DNA from: Nematostella vectensis
Taxonomy: Eukaryota > Cnidaria > Anthozoa > Actiniaria > Edwardsiidae
Direction: 5' to 3'
DNA length: 64,000 nucleotides
NCBI RefSeq assembly: GCF_932526225.1
Contig: NC_064038.1
Coordinates: 17,163,075-17,227,074 of the forward strand
A program made the position numbers and the translations under genes. This document shows, in pieces, positions 56,001-64,000 of the stretch. Within the stretch, counting starts at the first letter, position 1. Each line of letters begins with the position of its first letter. Below the pieces are notes generated by a model. The model did no database searches and was not told where the DNA came from. It saw nothing but the letters and a program-made list of their open reading frames with translations.

Positions 56001-59000
56001 CACACTAAAGCCTGATTAACATCAGTACTACACACTAAAGTCTGGTCCACATCAGTACTACACACTAAAGTCTGGTCCACATCAGTACTGCACACTAAAG
56101 CCTGGTCCACATCAGTACTACACACTAAAGCCTGATTAACATCAGTACTACACACTAAAGTCTGGTCCACATCAGTACTACACACTAAAGTCTGGTCCAC
56201 ATCAGTACTGCACACTAAAGCCTGGTCCACATCAGTACTACACACTAAAGTCTGATTAACATCAGTACTACACACTAAAGTCTGGTCCACATCAGTACTA
56301 CACACTAAAGCCTGGTCCACATCAGTACTACACACTAAAGTCTGGTCCACATCAGTACTACACACTAAAGCCTGGTCCACATCAGTACTGCACACTAAAG
56401 CCTGGTCCACATCAGTACTACACACTAAAGTCTGGTCCACATCAGTACTACACACTAAAGTCTGGTTGTTTCAATTAAACTCATTTCACATTAAATAAGG
56501 TGAAGAATTCCTTTAAGTACTGCAGGTTATAACAAACAAAGTATCAAAACTTTGATGCAGTGTTTTGTAAAGTGTCATTGTAAACTGTATCTTTTTTTCA
56601 AGCAAAATGTCATCAAATGTTTGTGGATGATCAAGGAAACTTTAAAGAAAATAGCCCAAACATGGAATTTGGCCTCACGGTATAAGTGTTTTAAAGGAAA
56701 AAATTAGTCAGGAATGCAAAGACTGACAGTCATTCTTTATGTATCTTTTCATTGCAGTTTCAACATAGTTATAGTCCTATTGATGCATTTTTAGATTTAA
56801 CTAGGTGGTCTTGGATTTAACTCAACATGTTTGAACTTTTCCAACATCATTCATTACATGGGTCTACCACTCACACATTCAGCACATTACAAACTCTACT
56901 CTACGGGGGGTAGGGTAAGTAATTCATGTCACGTTCACATCTTGTTTTTGCTAGTGTGTGCTAGGCTATTTTGAATTGGTGATTTGGTTGTGGGTTATTG
57001 TTGCTCATAATATTATTTATTTTTGCCATTTTTGTGTCATTATATATAACTGTATTTCAATCTCTATCTGTAGAAAACCTAACATGGAAGAAGTTCATGG
57101 TGACTACAGTAGGGTCTCCGACTCCTCGTGCTGCTCACTGCATGTGTGCAGTTGGTTTCAAGGTGGTTATATTTGGAGGGAAGGACAGTATCGCAAGACG
57201 TCATGACACTCATATCCTAAATACAGGTGCTTTTTTCTCTAAGTAGTAGTTGCCTTGTGATGTGCCATTTTCCAGATTATAAGAGGTAAGGGTGCAACAA
57301 AATAAGCAAAGGATCATGGTTTATCAACCTTTGTGTTTTTACTTCCAAAAAAGTAAAGTCATTAGGCATTTTTTTCTATTTTTCTATTCAAACCAGTTGG
57401 AATTGTAAACTGTGCTATCAAAAGGAAATTTTGTCATTCAAGATATATACTTACAGTAACTAGGTTGGCTAGTTTTTGTACTGTATAAGACAAATGGATT
57501 TCTAACCAAAATTGGCCTTTCTGTTACACAACATGTTTGTGACATATTATGCTAATGTTTAAATTGCATGTCTACCCTCAGAAAATATGAAGTGGGAAAC
57601 AGTAAAAACCTCAGGGCGTCAGCCATCACCTCGCTCATTCCACTCCTGTGCAGCTGTGGGCAATCGCATGGTGGTGTTCGGTGGAAGAGGTTTAGCAAAT
57701 CAACACTTTAATGATCTCCATATCTTTGACGTAGGTCAGTTGGTTGTTCATCATAAACAGGGTATATGAGGGCAGATCCAGGATTTATTTAAGAGGGCAC
57801 CATTCCTTATCTAGATGTTAGGGTTCCACTCATGCCCTCTCCAGAAAAAGACTGTCCTGATCCATCCTCCTTGCAGGTTCTTGTGTGTGTGTGTGTGTGT
57901 GTTCTTGTGTGTGTTCTTGTGAGTGTTCTTTTGTGTATTTTTGTGAGTGTCCTTGTGCGTGTTCTTGTGTGTGTTTTTGTGAGTGTTCTTGTGTGTGTTC
58001 TTGTGTGTGTTCTTGTGTGTGTTTTTGTGTATTCTTGTGAGTGTCCTTGTATGTGTTCTTGTGTGTGTTTTTGTGAGTGTTCTTGTGTGTGTTTTTGTGA
58101 GTGTTCTTGTGTGTGTTCTTCTGAGTGTTCCTGTGTGTGTTTTTGTGAGTGTTCTTGTGTGTGTTCTTGTGAGTGTTCTTGTGTGTGTTCTTGTGTGTGT
58201 TCTTGTGTGTATTTTTGTGAGTGTTCTTGTGAGTGTTCTTGTGTGTGTTCTTGTGAGTGTTCTTGTGTGTGTTCTTGTGTGTGTTCTTGTGTGTGTTCTT
58301 GTGTGTGTTCTTGTGAGTGTTCTTGTGAGTGTTCTTGTGTGTGTATTATTGTGAGTGTTCTTGTGTGTGTTCTCATGTGTGTTCTTGTGTGTGTTCTTGT
58401 GAGTGTTCTTGTGTGTGTTTTTGTGAGTGTTCTTGTGAGTGTTCTTGTGAGTGTTCTTGTGTGTGTTCTTGTGTGTGTTCTTGTGTGTGTTCTTGTATGT
58501 GTTCTTGTGTGTGTTCTTGTGTGTGTTCTTGTGTGTGTTCTTGTGAGTGTTCTTGTGTGTGTTTTTGTGAGTGTTCTTGTGTGTGTTCTTCTGAGTGTTC
58601 CTGTGTGTGTTTTTGTGAGTGTTCTTGTGTGTGTTCTTGTGAGTGTTCTTGTGTGTGTTCTTGTGTGTGTTCTTGTGTGTGTTCTTGTGTGTATTTTTGT
58701 GAGTGTTCTTGTGAGTGTTCTTGTGTGTGTTCTTGTGTGTGTTCTTGTGAGTGTTCTTGTGAGTGTTCTTGTGAGTGTTCTTGTGTGTGTTTTTGTGTAT
58801 TCTTGTGAGTGTCCTTGTATGTGTTCTTGTGTGTGTTTTTGTGAGTGTTCTTGTGTGTGTTTTTGTGAGTGTTCTTGTGTGTGTTCTTCTGAGTGTTCCT
58901 GTGTGTGTTTTTGTGAGTGTTCTTGTGTGTGTTCTTGTGAGTGTTCTTGTGTGTGTTCTTGTGTGTGTTCTTGTGTGTGTTCTTGTGTGTGTTCTTGTGT

Positions 59001-60974
59001 GTATTTTTGTGAGTGTTCTTGTGAGTGTTCTTGTGTGTGTTCTTGTGAGTGTTCTTGTGTGTGTTCTTGTGTGTGTTCTTGTGTGTGTTCTTGTGTGTGT
59101 TCTTGTGTGTGTTCTTGTGAGTGTTCTTGTGAGTGTTCTTGTGTGTGTATTATTGTGAGTGTTCTTGTGTGTGTTCTCATGTGTGTTCTTGTGTGTGTTC
59201 TTGTGAGTGTTCTTGTGTGTGTTTTTGTGAGTGTTCTTGTGTGTGTTCTTGTGTGTTCTTGTGAGTGTTCTTGTGTGTGTTCTTGTGTGTGTTTTTGTGA
59301 GTGTTCTTGTGTGTGTTCTTGAGAGTGTTCTTGTGAGTGTTCTTGTGTGTGTTTTTGTGAGTGTTCTTGTGTGTGTTTTTGTGAGTGTTCTTGTGAGTGT
59401 TCTTGTGTGTGTTCTTGTGTGTGTTCTTGTGAGTGTTCTTGTGAGTGTTCTTGTGAGTGTTCTTGTGTGTGTGTTCTTGTGAGTGTTCTTGTGAGTGTCC
59501 TTGTGAGTGCCCTTGTGAGTGTCCTTGTGAGTGTCCTTGTGAGTGTTCTTGTGAGTGTTCTTGTGAGTGTTCTTGTGTGTGTTCCTGTGTGTGTTCTTGT
59601 GAGTGTTCTTGTGAGTGTTCTTGTGTGTGTTCCTGTGTGTGTTCTTGTGTGTGTTCTTGTGTGTGTTCTTGTGTGTGTTCTTGTGTGTGTTCTTGTGTGT
59701 GTTCTTGTGTGTGTTCTTGTGTGTGTTCTTGTGAGTGTTCTTGTTTGCGTTTTTGTGTGCGTTTTTGTGTGCGTTTTTGTGAGTGTTTTTGTGAGTGTTC
59801 TTGTGTGTGTTCTTGTGTGTGTTCTTGTGTGTGTTCTTGTGTGTGTTCTTGTGAGTGTTCTTGTGAGTGTTCTTGTGAGTGTTCTTGTGTGTGTTCTTGT
59901 GTGTGTTCTTGTGTGTGTTCTTGTGTGTGTTCTTGTGTGTGTTCTTGTGAGTGTTCTTGTGAGTGTTCTTGTGTGTGTTTTTGTGAGTGTTCTTGTGTGT
60001 GTTCTTGTGTGTGTTCTTGTGTGTGTTCTTGTGTGTGTTCTCGTGAGTGTTCTTGTTTGTATGTAGCTCTAGATTTGGGGAAATACATACGGTATTGTCT
60101 ATGGGTAAGTAGGATTTGTACATGTTATCTTTGTGTGGAGGACATTGGAGGTGAAACTTTTGTCTGGTATTGTAGAACTGTCATCACTAAAATGTTGTTT
60201 ATCAGATAAATCATGTTATTTATCAGCGTGTGTTGTTTATCAGATAAATCATGTTATTTATCAGCGTGTGTTGTTTATCAGATAAATCATGTCATTTATC
60301 AGCGTGTGTTGTTTATCAGATAAATCATGTCATTTATCAGCGTGTGTTGTTTATCAGATAAATCATGTTATTTATCAGCGTGTGTTGTTGACAGATAAGC
60401 AAGAGTGGTTACAACCATCAGTGTCAGGCGCTCTCCCAGCCCCTAGGGGTGTCCACACCATGAGCGCTCTTTGCGGCAACCTGGTGGTGTTCGGAGGGTC
60501 ATCTGAATTTGACGAGTCTACAATGCAGTGCCAGCAGTATCATAATGATACATTTTTATTATCTGCAGGTTTGTTCACTCACTTCACTTCGCTTAACTTC
60601 ATTGTGCTATTGGAAAATTTGCACAGTGCATGGGTTTATGATAAATAACATAACATTATATGGCGGCCCCAAGGGACATGCTCTTGGCGCTGCTGGGTAC
60701 AACACTCTCTGACAGGGTGTTCCACAATGATATTGCTTGTGGATAAAACTGTTAATGTTCTTGAAACTGTTCTTACAAATTGTCAATACAATTCCTTCCA
60801 TCAGACAAACTCCTCTCTGGGGCATCCCTCGGCCCTGACCCTAATGACAAACCAAAAGAGGTGGTCCCCATGGCAACACCAGTGAATCCAGAGCCTGCCA
60901 TAGACACAATAGATGAGAACGAAGAAGAGTGGGAGGATACGGAAGAGGATGACTCATCAGGACAGGAACATTGA
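52817..60974 (+). CDS. Six-blade kelch-repeat protein, complete, 7 exons
   Basis: A complete gene: exons 52817-53036, 55253-55405, 55568-55756, 57074-57226, 57582-57734, 60395-60568 and 60805-60974 join in one frame to 403 residues plus TGA. All six introns have GT-AG borders and phase 1. Six kelch motifs (hydrophobics then FGG, then a conserved aromatic or Leu in the last strand) are each carried by one exon, so it should fold as a six-bladed beta-propeller, usually a protein-binding scaffold. The N-terminus MGNEGS fits the N-myristoylation pattern MGxxxS. The C-terminus is acidic (DENEEEWEDTEEDD). I cannot name the orthologue. The TTG-started reading from 52802 is not preferred over ATG 52817. 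Confidence 0.9.
53037..53128. other. Kelch intron 1 start
   Basis: Donor GTGAGT followed by unique sequence up to the first 44-bp unit. Confidence 0.7.
53129..54167. repeat. 44-bp minisatellite, kelch intron 1
   Basis: About 23 units of 44 bp with CGGCCTAAATAACGTTTAGC and TGTTGTAATTTTACAG. Two shortened units (near 53655 and 53910) recur with the same flanks, showing block duplication. Each unit contains TTGTAATTTTACAG, which resembles a 3' splice site. Confidence 0.95.
54168..54454. other. Kelch intron 1, unique stretch
   Basis: Two diverged AAATATTGGGGG... copies, each followed by GC-rich ACGCCCCC/GCCCCGCCCC tracts (54317 and 54372), suggest a small repeat fragment. No gene. Confidence 0.5.
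54455..54870. repeat. 34-bp minisatellite, kelch intron 1
   Basis: About 12 almost identical units with CCTTGGTATAAGTATGCTCT and TGGATAGGGTTCCC. Very low divergence suggests recent expansion. Confidence 0.95.
54911..55246. repeat. 48-bp minisatellite ending at the kelch exon 2 acceptor
   Basis: Seven near-identical units with GAGAATTCAAGCTCTCTCCT and AGTGTTGTATGGATGT. The period is a multiple of 3, so a 16-residue peptide ORF runs through it into exon 2, in a different frame from kelch. The last unit ends 6 bp before exon 2. Confidence 0.95.
55253..55405 (+). CDS. Kelch gene exon 2
   Basis: Blade 2, 153 nt between CCTCAG and GTGAGT. It includes SQTWSKP, SSRSSATMCSVGNTLFMFGG and WLNDLYAFNT. 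A 48-bp minisatellite ends at the acceptor. Confidence 0.9.
55568..55756 (+). CDS. Kelch gene exon 3
   Basis: Blade 3, 189 nt after TTTTCAAAG and before GTATAT. It reads SMQWKAIEAKGTYPSPRDKL, then MLIFGGFG, a longer acidic loop (KEDDEMAGPGEAE) and FNDIFAFDT. Confidence 0.88.
55786..56465. repeat. 30-bp minisatellite, kelch intron 3
   Basis: About 22 units of 30 bp with ACTACACACTAAAG and CTGGTCCACATCAGT or CTGATTAACATCAGT. The multiple-of-3 period gives a minus-strand 10-residue repeat ORF. Confidence 0.95.
56466..57073. other. Kelch intron 3, unique part
   Basis: AT-rich, no repeats or coding motifs; ends in the pyrimidine-rich acceptor of exon 4. Confidence 0.7.
57074..57226 (+). CDS. Kelch gene exon 4
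   Basis: Blade 4, 153 nt after CTGTAG and before GTGCTT. It reads ENLTWKKFMVTTVGSPTPRA, then KVVIFGGKDSIARRHDTHIL. Same length and phase as exons 2 and 5. Confidence 0.9.
57227..57581. other. Kelch intron 4
   Basis: AT-rich unique sequence and the only long kelch intron without a minisatellite. Nothing else seen. Confidence 0.7.
57582..57734 (+). CDS. Kelch gene exon 5
   Basis: Blade 5, 153 nt after CCCTCAG and before GTCAGT. It reads ENMKWETVKTSGRQPSPRSF, then RMVVFGGRGLANQHFNDLHI. The next intron contains the 2.2-kb TTCTTGTGTGTG array. Confidence 0.9.
57878..60062. repeat. 12-bp TTCTTGTGTGTG array, kelch intron 5
   Basis: About 180 units of 12 bp, mainly TTCTTGTGTGTG and TTCTTGTGAGTG. 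The unit is stop-free in several frames on both strands, hence very long spurious ORFs (Cys/Val/Ser-rich on plus, Thr/His/Asn/Lys-rich on minus). Landmarks show internal duplication: GTTTTTGTGTATTC at 58021 and 58789, and GTGTATTATTGTG at 58341 and 59145. Confidence 0.97.
60194..60394. repeat. 38-bp minisatellite forming the kelch exon 6 acceptor
   Basis: Five units of 38 bp (GTTGTTTATCAGATAAATCA and TGTTATTTATCAGCGTGT). The last, truncated unit reads GTTGTTGACAG and is the 3' splice site of exon 6, which begins ATAAGCAAG. Each unit has the related TTTATCAG-ATAAATCA. Confidence 0.93.
60395..60568 (+). CDS. Kelch gene exon 6
   Basis: Blade 6, 174 nt after TTGACAG and before GTTTGT. It begins (D)KQEWLQPSVSG and contains GVHTMSALCGNLVVFGGSS and FLLSA. 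The acceptor is the last element of a 38-bp tandem array. Confidence 0.88.
60805..60974 (+). CDS. Kelch gene exon 7 (last) with stop
   Basis: 170 nt after TCCATCAG, ending in TGA. It encodes a linker (DKLLSGASLGPDPNDKPKEV) and a strongly acidic tail with no kelch motif. I did not find a convincing polyadenylation signal just downstream. Confidence 0.85.
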
Positions 60975-61209
60975 GTGTAGGACAGTGGGATAAATCAAGT
61001 ATAGAATAGCATTGTGACAGATGTCATACACCTACTCCGGCTGACAAAGAGACAAGCTTTTCTTGGTTTCCAAGTGAGGTGCACATCTGTACCTTGGCAT
61101 GGATTTAAATAATTACTTAAATCATGATTTAAGTCAGTACTTTCTATGATCATCATTCCTTCTAAATTTTCAGTCCCAAGGGAGAGGTGGAACAAGAACC
61201 CCTTCGTCC
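60975..61209. other. Kelch 3' flank or 3' UTR
   Basis: Sequence after the TGA, with a direct ATGATTTAAG/AATAATTACTTAAATCATG palindromic patch near 61110. No clear AATAAA. Confidence 0.5.
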
Positions 61210-61219
61210 TGCCATGTGC

Positions 61220-61542
61220 TTATGGCTAGGATAGTTCCCACATGGCATAGAACCTATGTATACTAGGATAGTTCCCACATGGCATACAGACCAGCATGTA
61301 TACTAGGATAGTTCCCACATGGCATAGAACCTATGTATACTAGGATAGTTCCCACATGGCATACAGACCAGCATGTATACTAGGATAGTTCCCACATGGC
61401 ATAGAACCTATGTATACTAGGATAGTTCCCACATGGCATACAGACCAGCATGTATACTAGGATAGTTCCCACATGGCATAGAACCCATGTATACTAGGAT
61501 AGTTCCCACATGGCATACAGACCAGCATTTATACTAGGTATC
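61220..61542. repeat. 77-bp two-part minisatellite
   Basis: TACTAGGATAGTTCCCACAT followed alternately by GGCATAGAACCTATG and GGCATACAGACCAGCATG, four rounds. This is a higher-order repeat made of two diverged units of about 38 bp. Confidence 0.93.
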
Positions 61543-61734
61543 AAAAGGTCCAGCTTTTTGGGTTTGTCAACAAAGTAAAACACCAACAGAGTTAATTTAT
61601 TAAATGGAACAATTTGTTTTCCTCAATGATTATGGCATTTATAACGTCAGATTTTAAAATAAATGAATCAGGTGAACATTTTATTAGTTTTAGAATTTTG
61701 GGCGCAACTCCATAAAAAGTTCATTCTAAAGAAA

Positions 61735-62035
61735 CAAACTCGAGTTATCGGGGAGTTTGAGTTTGCTGGAAGTTCAAGTTAGTGAGGAGTTTGAGTTAGT
61801 GGGGAGTTCCAGTTATCAGGGAGTTCGAGTTAGTAGGGAGCTGGAGTTAGCTGGAAATTCGAGTTAGTGGGGAGTTAGAGTTAATGGGGAGTTCGTGTTA
61901 TCAGGGTGTTCGAGTTAGTGAGAAGTTTGAGTTAGTGGGGATTTCAAGTTATCGGGGAGTTTGAGTTAGCGGGGAGTTCAAGTTATCGCGGAGTTGGAGT
62001 TATCGGGGAGTTCGCGTTATCGGGGGGATTCGGGA
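61735..62035. repeat. Degenerate GAGTTAGTGGGGAGTT repeat
   Basis: Imperfect units of about 15-17 bp around GTTATCGGGGAGTTCGA, upstream of the myosin gene. Confidence 0.85.
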
Positions 62036-63081
62036 TTTAGTTTCCACTATTTTTTCAGTAAATTTGGGAATTATTTTACGCGCACTCTCATCTCGTATTT
62101 TTCTGCACTTTTGTTTTCGCGCATTTTTTAAATTAAATATTGGCAGTTTTTATTCTTTCGCGATACAAAATACAGCGGCATGTGCCCGACAAACATCCTG
62201 TATATTGATTCTTTGATGACATTGCAGGGAAGTCGCTAAATTAAGTGGTGCTTCGACGGCGCCAAATTATTTTTTGTACACTGTACATTATTAGCAGGTT
62301 TAAAAAGAATAAAAATCAACCTTTGAAATTTATACTTGGTTCCGTTCACAAAACCTTTGTACACACTGACGTTTATATATATAGAAATGGAGTTAAATAC
62401 AAATACGAGTAATGAAATAGTAAAATGTTTATTTCAGTAGTGGATACATAAAAACACTGGCGCATTTTACAAGCACTTATTTGCTGTTGAAATTTGCAAT
62501 ACCATTTCATTTCTCATTATACACCTAACTGGATTTTAGTGAAGAAAAATGTGCTCATAAGAATATCATGCGTTACCATGGGAACACGAGTAGACGCGGA
62601 GGGCCACCTGCTACTGTATTACTCATGGCCCAAACATCCAACTCGCGCAAGATACCTGTCGTTAGCATAACCGACTCATCTGCTGAATTTTAATTAAGCT
62701 TCATCGTAGATTCCACTCTGAGAAAAGAAGGGAAATGGAAAACAAGGTTGAAAGAGTTTTATTTTTTTTAATGGTTTCACTGAGTTTACTGTAAAAACTA
62801 TGGTCTTCGTTCTAATCTATATACGGAAAGGGTTTTCGGGTTAGGATGCACAATATTAAAGCTATAGTTAGAGTAGTTCGATGGAAAAAAAACATTTTTC
62901 TTTTCGCGTAGAGGCCCTGAGATCACAGCTATTTATAAACAAAGCCCGATCACTCAACACCTCAAATTTTCATTGGTCGGTTAATTGTCGTCGTCCAATT
63001 ATAAGAGCGATTTTATATTTCGGAAACCGACCGTAAAGCGATGTTCCGTAAAAGGAGACGGTTCGACTTTCCGGAGCCAAA
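62036..63081. other. Intergenic region and myosin 5' region
   Basis: No confident gene. ATTGG at 62972 and CCAAT at 62995 lie about 90-110 bp upstream of the probable myosin start codon and suggest a promoter. A possible minus-strand terminal exon and poly(A) signal are discussed in the findings. Confidence 0.4.
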
Positions 63082-63105
63082 ATGCGAGATGGGCTGGGAA
63101 GCAAG
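63082..63105 (+). CDS. Probable first coding exon of a class I myosin
   Basis: Eight codons (MRDGLGSK) before the donor GTTTCC. They are in phase with the strong exon at 63328, giving [11 protein letters not shown]; vertebrate Myo1e/1f begin MGSK followed by a similar HWQS segment. The donor is only moderate, so this exon is inferred. Confidence 0.5.
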
Positions 63106-63327
63106 GTTTCCGGTGGAGGATAGCTGAAAACTTCCTCAAACTCCAGAATTCACCTTCGTGGTTTTTATGTCTAGTTTTTTTTCATATGATTTACTCTGAA
63201 ACATAAGTGATATCCCTTAACAAGAAGACGCCGGTATCAACATGGTACGTTTTAGCAGTGAAATGGTTTTCCGGATTTCTGAACGTAAACTACGAGATAT
63301 TTAGTTGTTACATTTTCTTTATTACAG

Positions 63328-63459
63328 CCGACCTACCATTGGCAAAGCAAGGGAAATGTCAAATCCAGTGGCGTGGAAGACATGGTTCTTTTGCCGAAGA
63401 TACAGGAGTCGGCGATCGTGGAGAATCTCAAGAAACGCTTTATGGACGATCTTATATTT
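63328..63459 (+). CDS. Long-tailed class I myosin (Myo1e/f type), N-terminal motor exon
   Basis: Actin-based motor heavy chain; class I long-tailed myosins act in endocytosis and at the cell cortex. 132 nt, 44 codons, lie between TTTATTACAG and GTATCC. It reads [20 protein letters not shown], then [20 protein letters not shown] and DLIF. The pattern VxDMVLL...[11 protein letters not shown] is the standard start of the class I motor domain and is closest to Myo1e/Myo1f. The P-loop and all later exons lie beyond the right edge. Confidence 0.88.
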
Positions 63460-64000
63460 GTATCCTTGTACACTATAAAATTACCAGTTGTGGGAACATA
63501 ATGAATCAGAAATTGCCGGCCGGTTGTCGTATTCTGTCACAAACAACGTCCAAAGGTTCTCTAGTGTCAGCTATTTTATCTTGATTATCTATTATTTACG
63601 TAGGGGTTTATATACTGGGGTCTTTGCCGCTATAATAAGGTCTAATTTCTTAAATTACCAGGTCGTAACTTTGCGCGCGCCAAGACAAAAGATACGATTA
63701 AAATCGAGAAACAACGAAAACCACAGTATTTCCTACGCTCCGATCCCCGAAACCGAAACTTTGGCACGTACGGTGTGATCTCTCGCATTAATTCTTATAT
63801 TATTATTTTCTGCTAGTCTAAAGTGTTCAGCGGGTCTCCTTGGAGGCGTTGCACTTTATATTTTCTGCTAAGTTGTTAGAGATTCAAACTGTCTCGAGCC
63901 ACTCTCTAAGCGATAACATTTCTGTCTAAAATTGCAGTAAGGGTTATGGGTTTGAGTATATCTCTTAAAGATTTGATTAAGCTATAATGATTTTCTTTAT
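63460..64000. other. Myosin intron 2 (partial)
   Basis: Begins GTATCC after LIF codons; no further exon recognised before the window ends. Short ORFs here have no family motif. Confidence 0.65.

Noticed and set aside
55769-56455. 228-codon minus-strand ORF with CSTDVDQTLV repeats
   Set aside because: Product of the 30-bp kelch intron 3 array.
57811-60123. Very long ORFs (up to 770 codons) on both strands, Thr/His/Asn-rich or Cys/Val-rich
   Set aside because: They are readings of the 12-bp intronic array, which lacks stops in several frames; no domain, and they lie inside a kelch intron.
63207-63778. ORFs overlapping and downstream of the myosin exon
   Set aside because: Other-frame readings; only the 63328-63459 frame carries the myosin motor sequence.

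Overview
This window is metazoan nuclear DNA: spliced genes with GT-AG introns, BEL/Pao, Ty3/Gypsy-like and non-LTR retrotransposons, and an exceptional load of tandem repeats. An invertebrate, perhaps an anthozoan cnidarian, is my best guess; that is inference from style, not a database match. Three protein genes can be read by joining exons that are mostly too short to stand out as ORFs.

(1) Minus strand, 52611 down past position 1: an adenosine-deaminase-like gene (ADAL, N6-methyl-AMP deaminase family). Nine exons (292 codons) are visible: 52561-52611, 45919-46067, 45756-45816, 43604-43691, 42128-42209, 41579-41705, 40807-40887, 28171-28306 and 27918-28018. The last exon or exons, which should carry the catalytic TDD motif, lie beyond the left edge. 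(2) Plus strand, 52817-60974: a complete seven-exon, 403-residue, six-blade kelch protein, head to head with ADAL across about 205 bp. (3) Plus strand, 63082-63459 onward: the first 52 codons of a long-tailed class I myosin (Myo1e/f type), cut by the right edge.

The introns are packed with different minisatellites. The dominant one is a 35-bp satellite filling 1-15588 and 21629-27947 (roughly 600 units). Its unit is a copy of the last 30 nt of ADAL exon 9 ([10 protein letters not shown]) plus the first 5 nt of the following intron (GTAAG). The array therefore grew out of an exon / 5' splice-site junction, and most units still carry a donor-like GTAAGTAC. A second, smaller array (38 bp, 60194-60394) runs into the 3' splice site of kelch exon 6 and its units resemble that acceptor.

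Mobile elements: a 6040-bp foldback element with very long inverted arms sits in the 35-bp satellite (15589-21628, target duplication ATTA). In ADAL intron 7, a plus-strand Ty3/Gypsy remnant has a 33-bp minisatellite expanded inside its C-terminal coding tail, and a BEL/Pao element (33070-40026, target duplication GTTGT) is inserted in that minisatellite. A decayed LINE with an (ATT)n tail (49831-52199) and a small MITE-like hairpin (52297-52423) lie in ADAL intron 1 and just downstream of exon 1.

The most notable signal is the seeding of tandem arrays at splice junctions. ADAL now has an intron of at least 27.9 kb made of hundreds of copies of its own exon end and splice donor.
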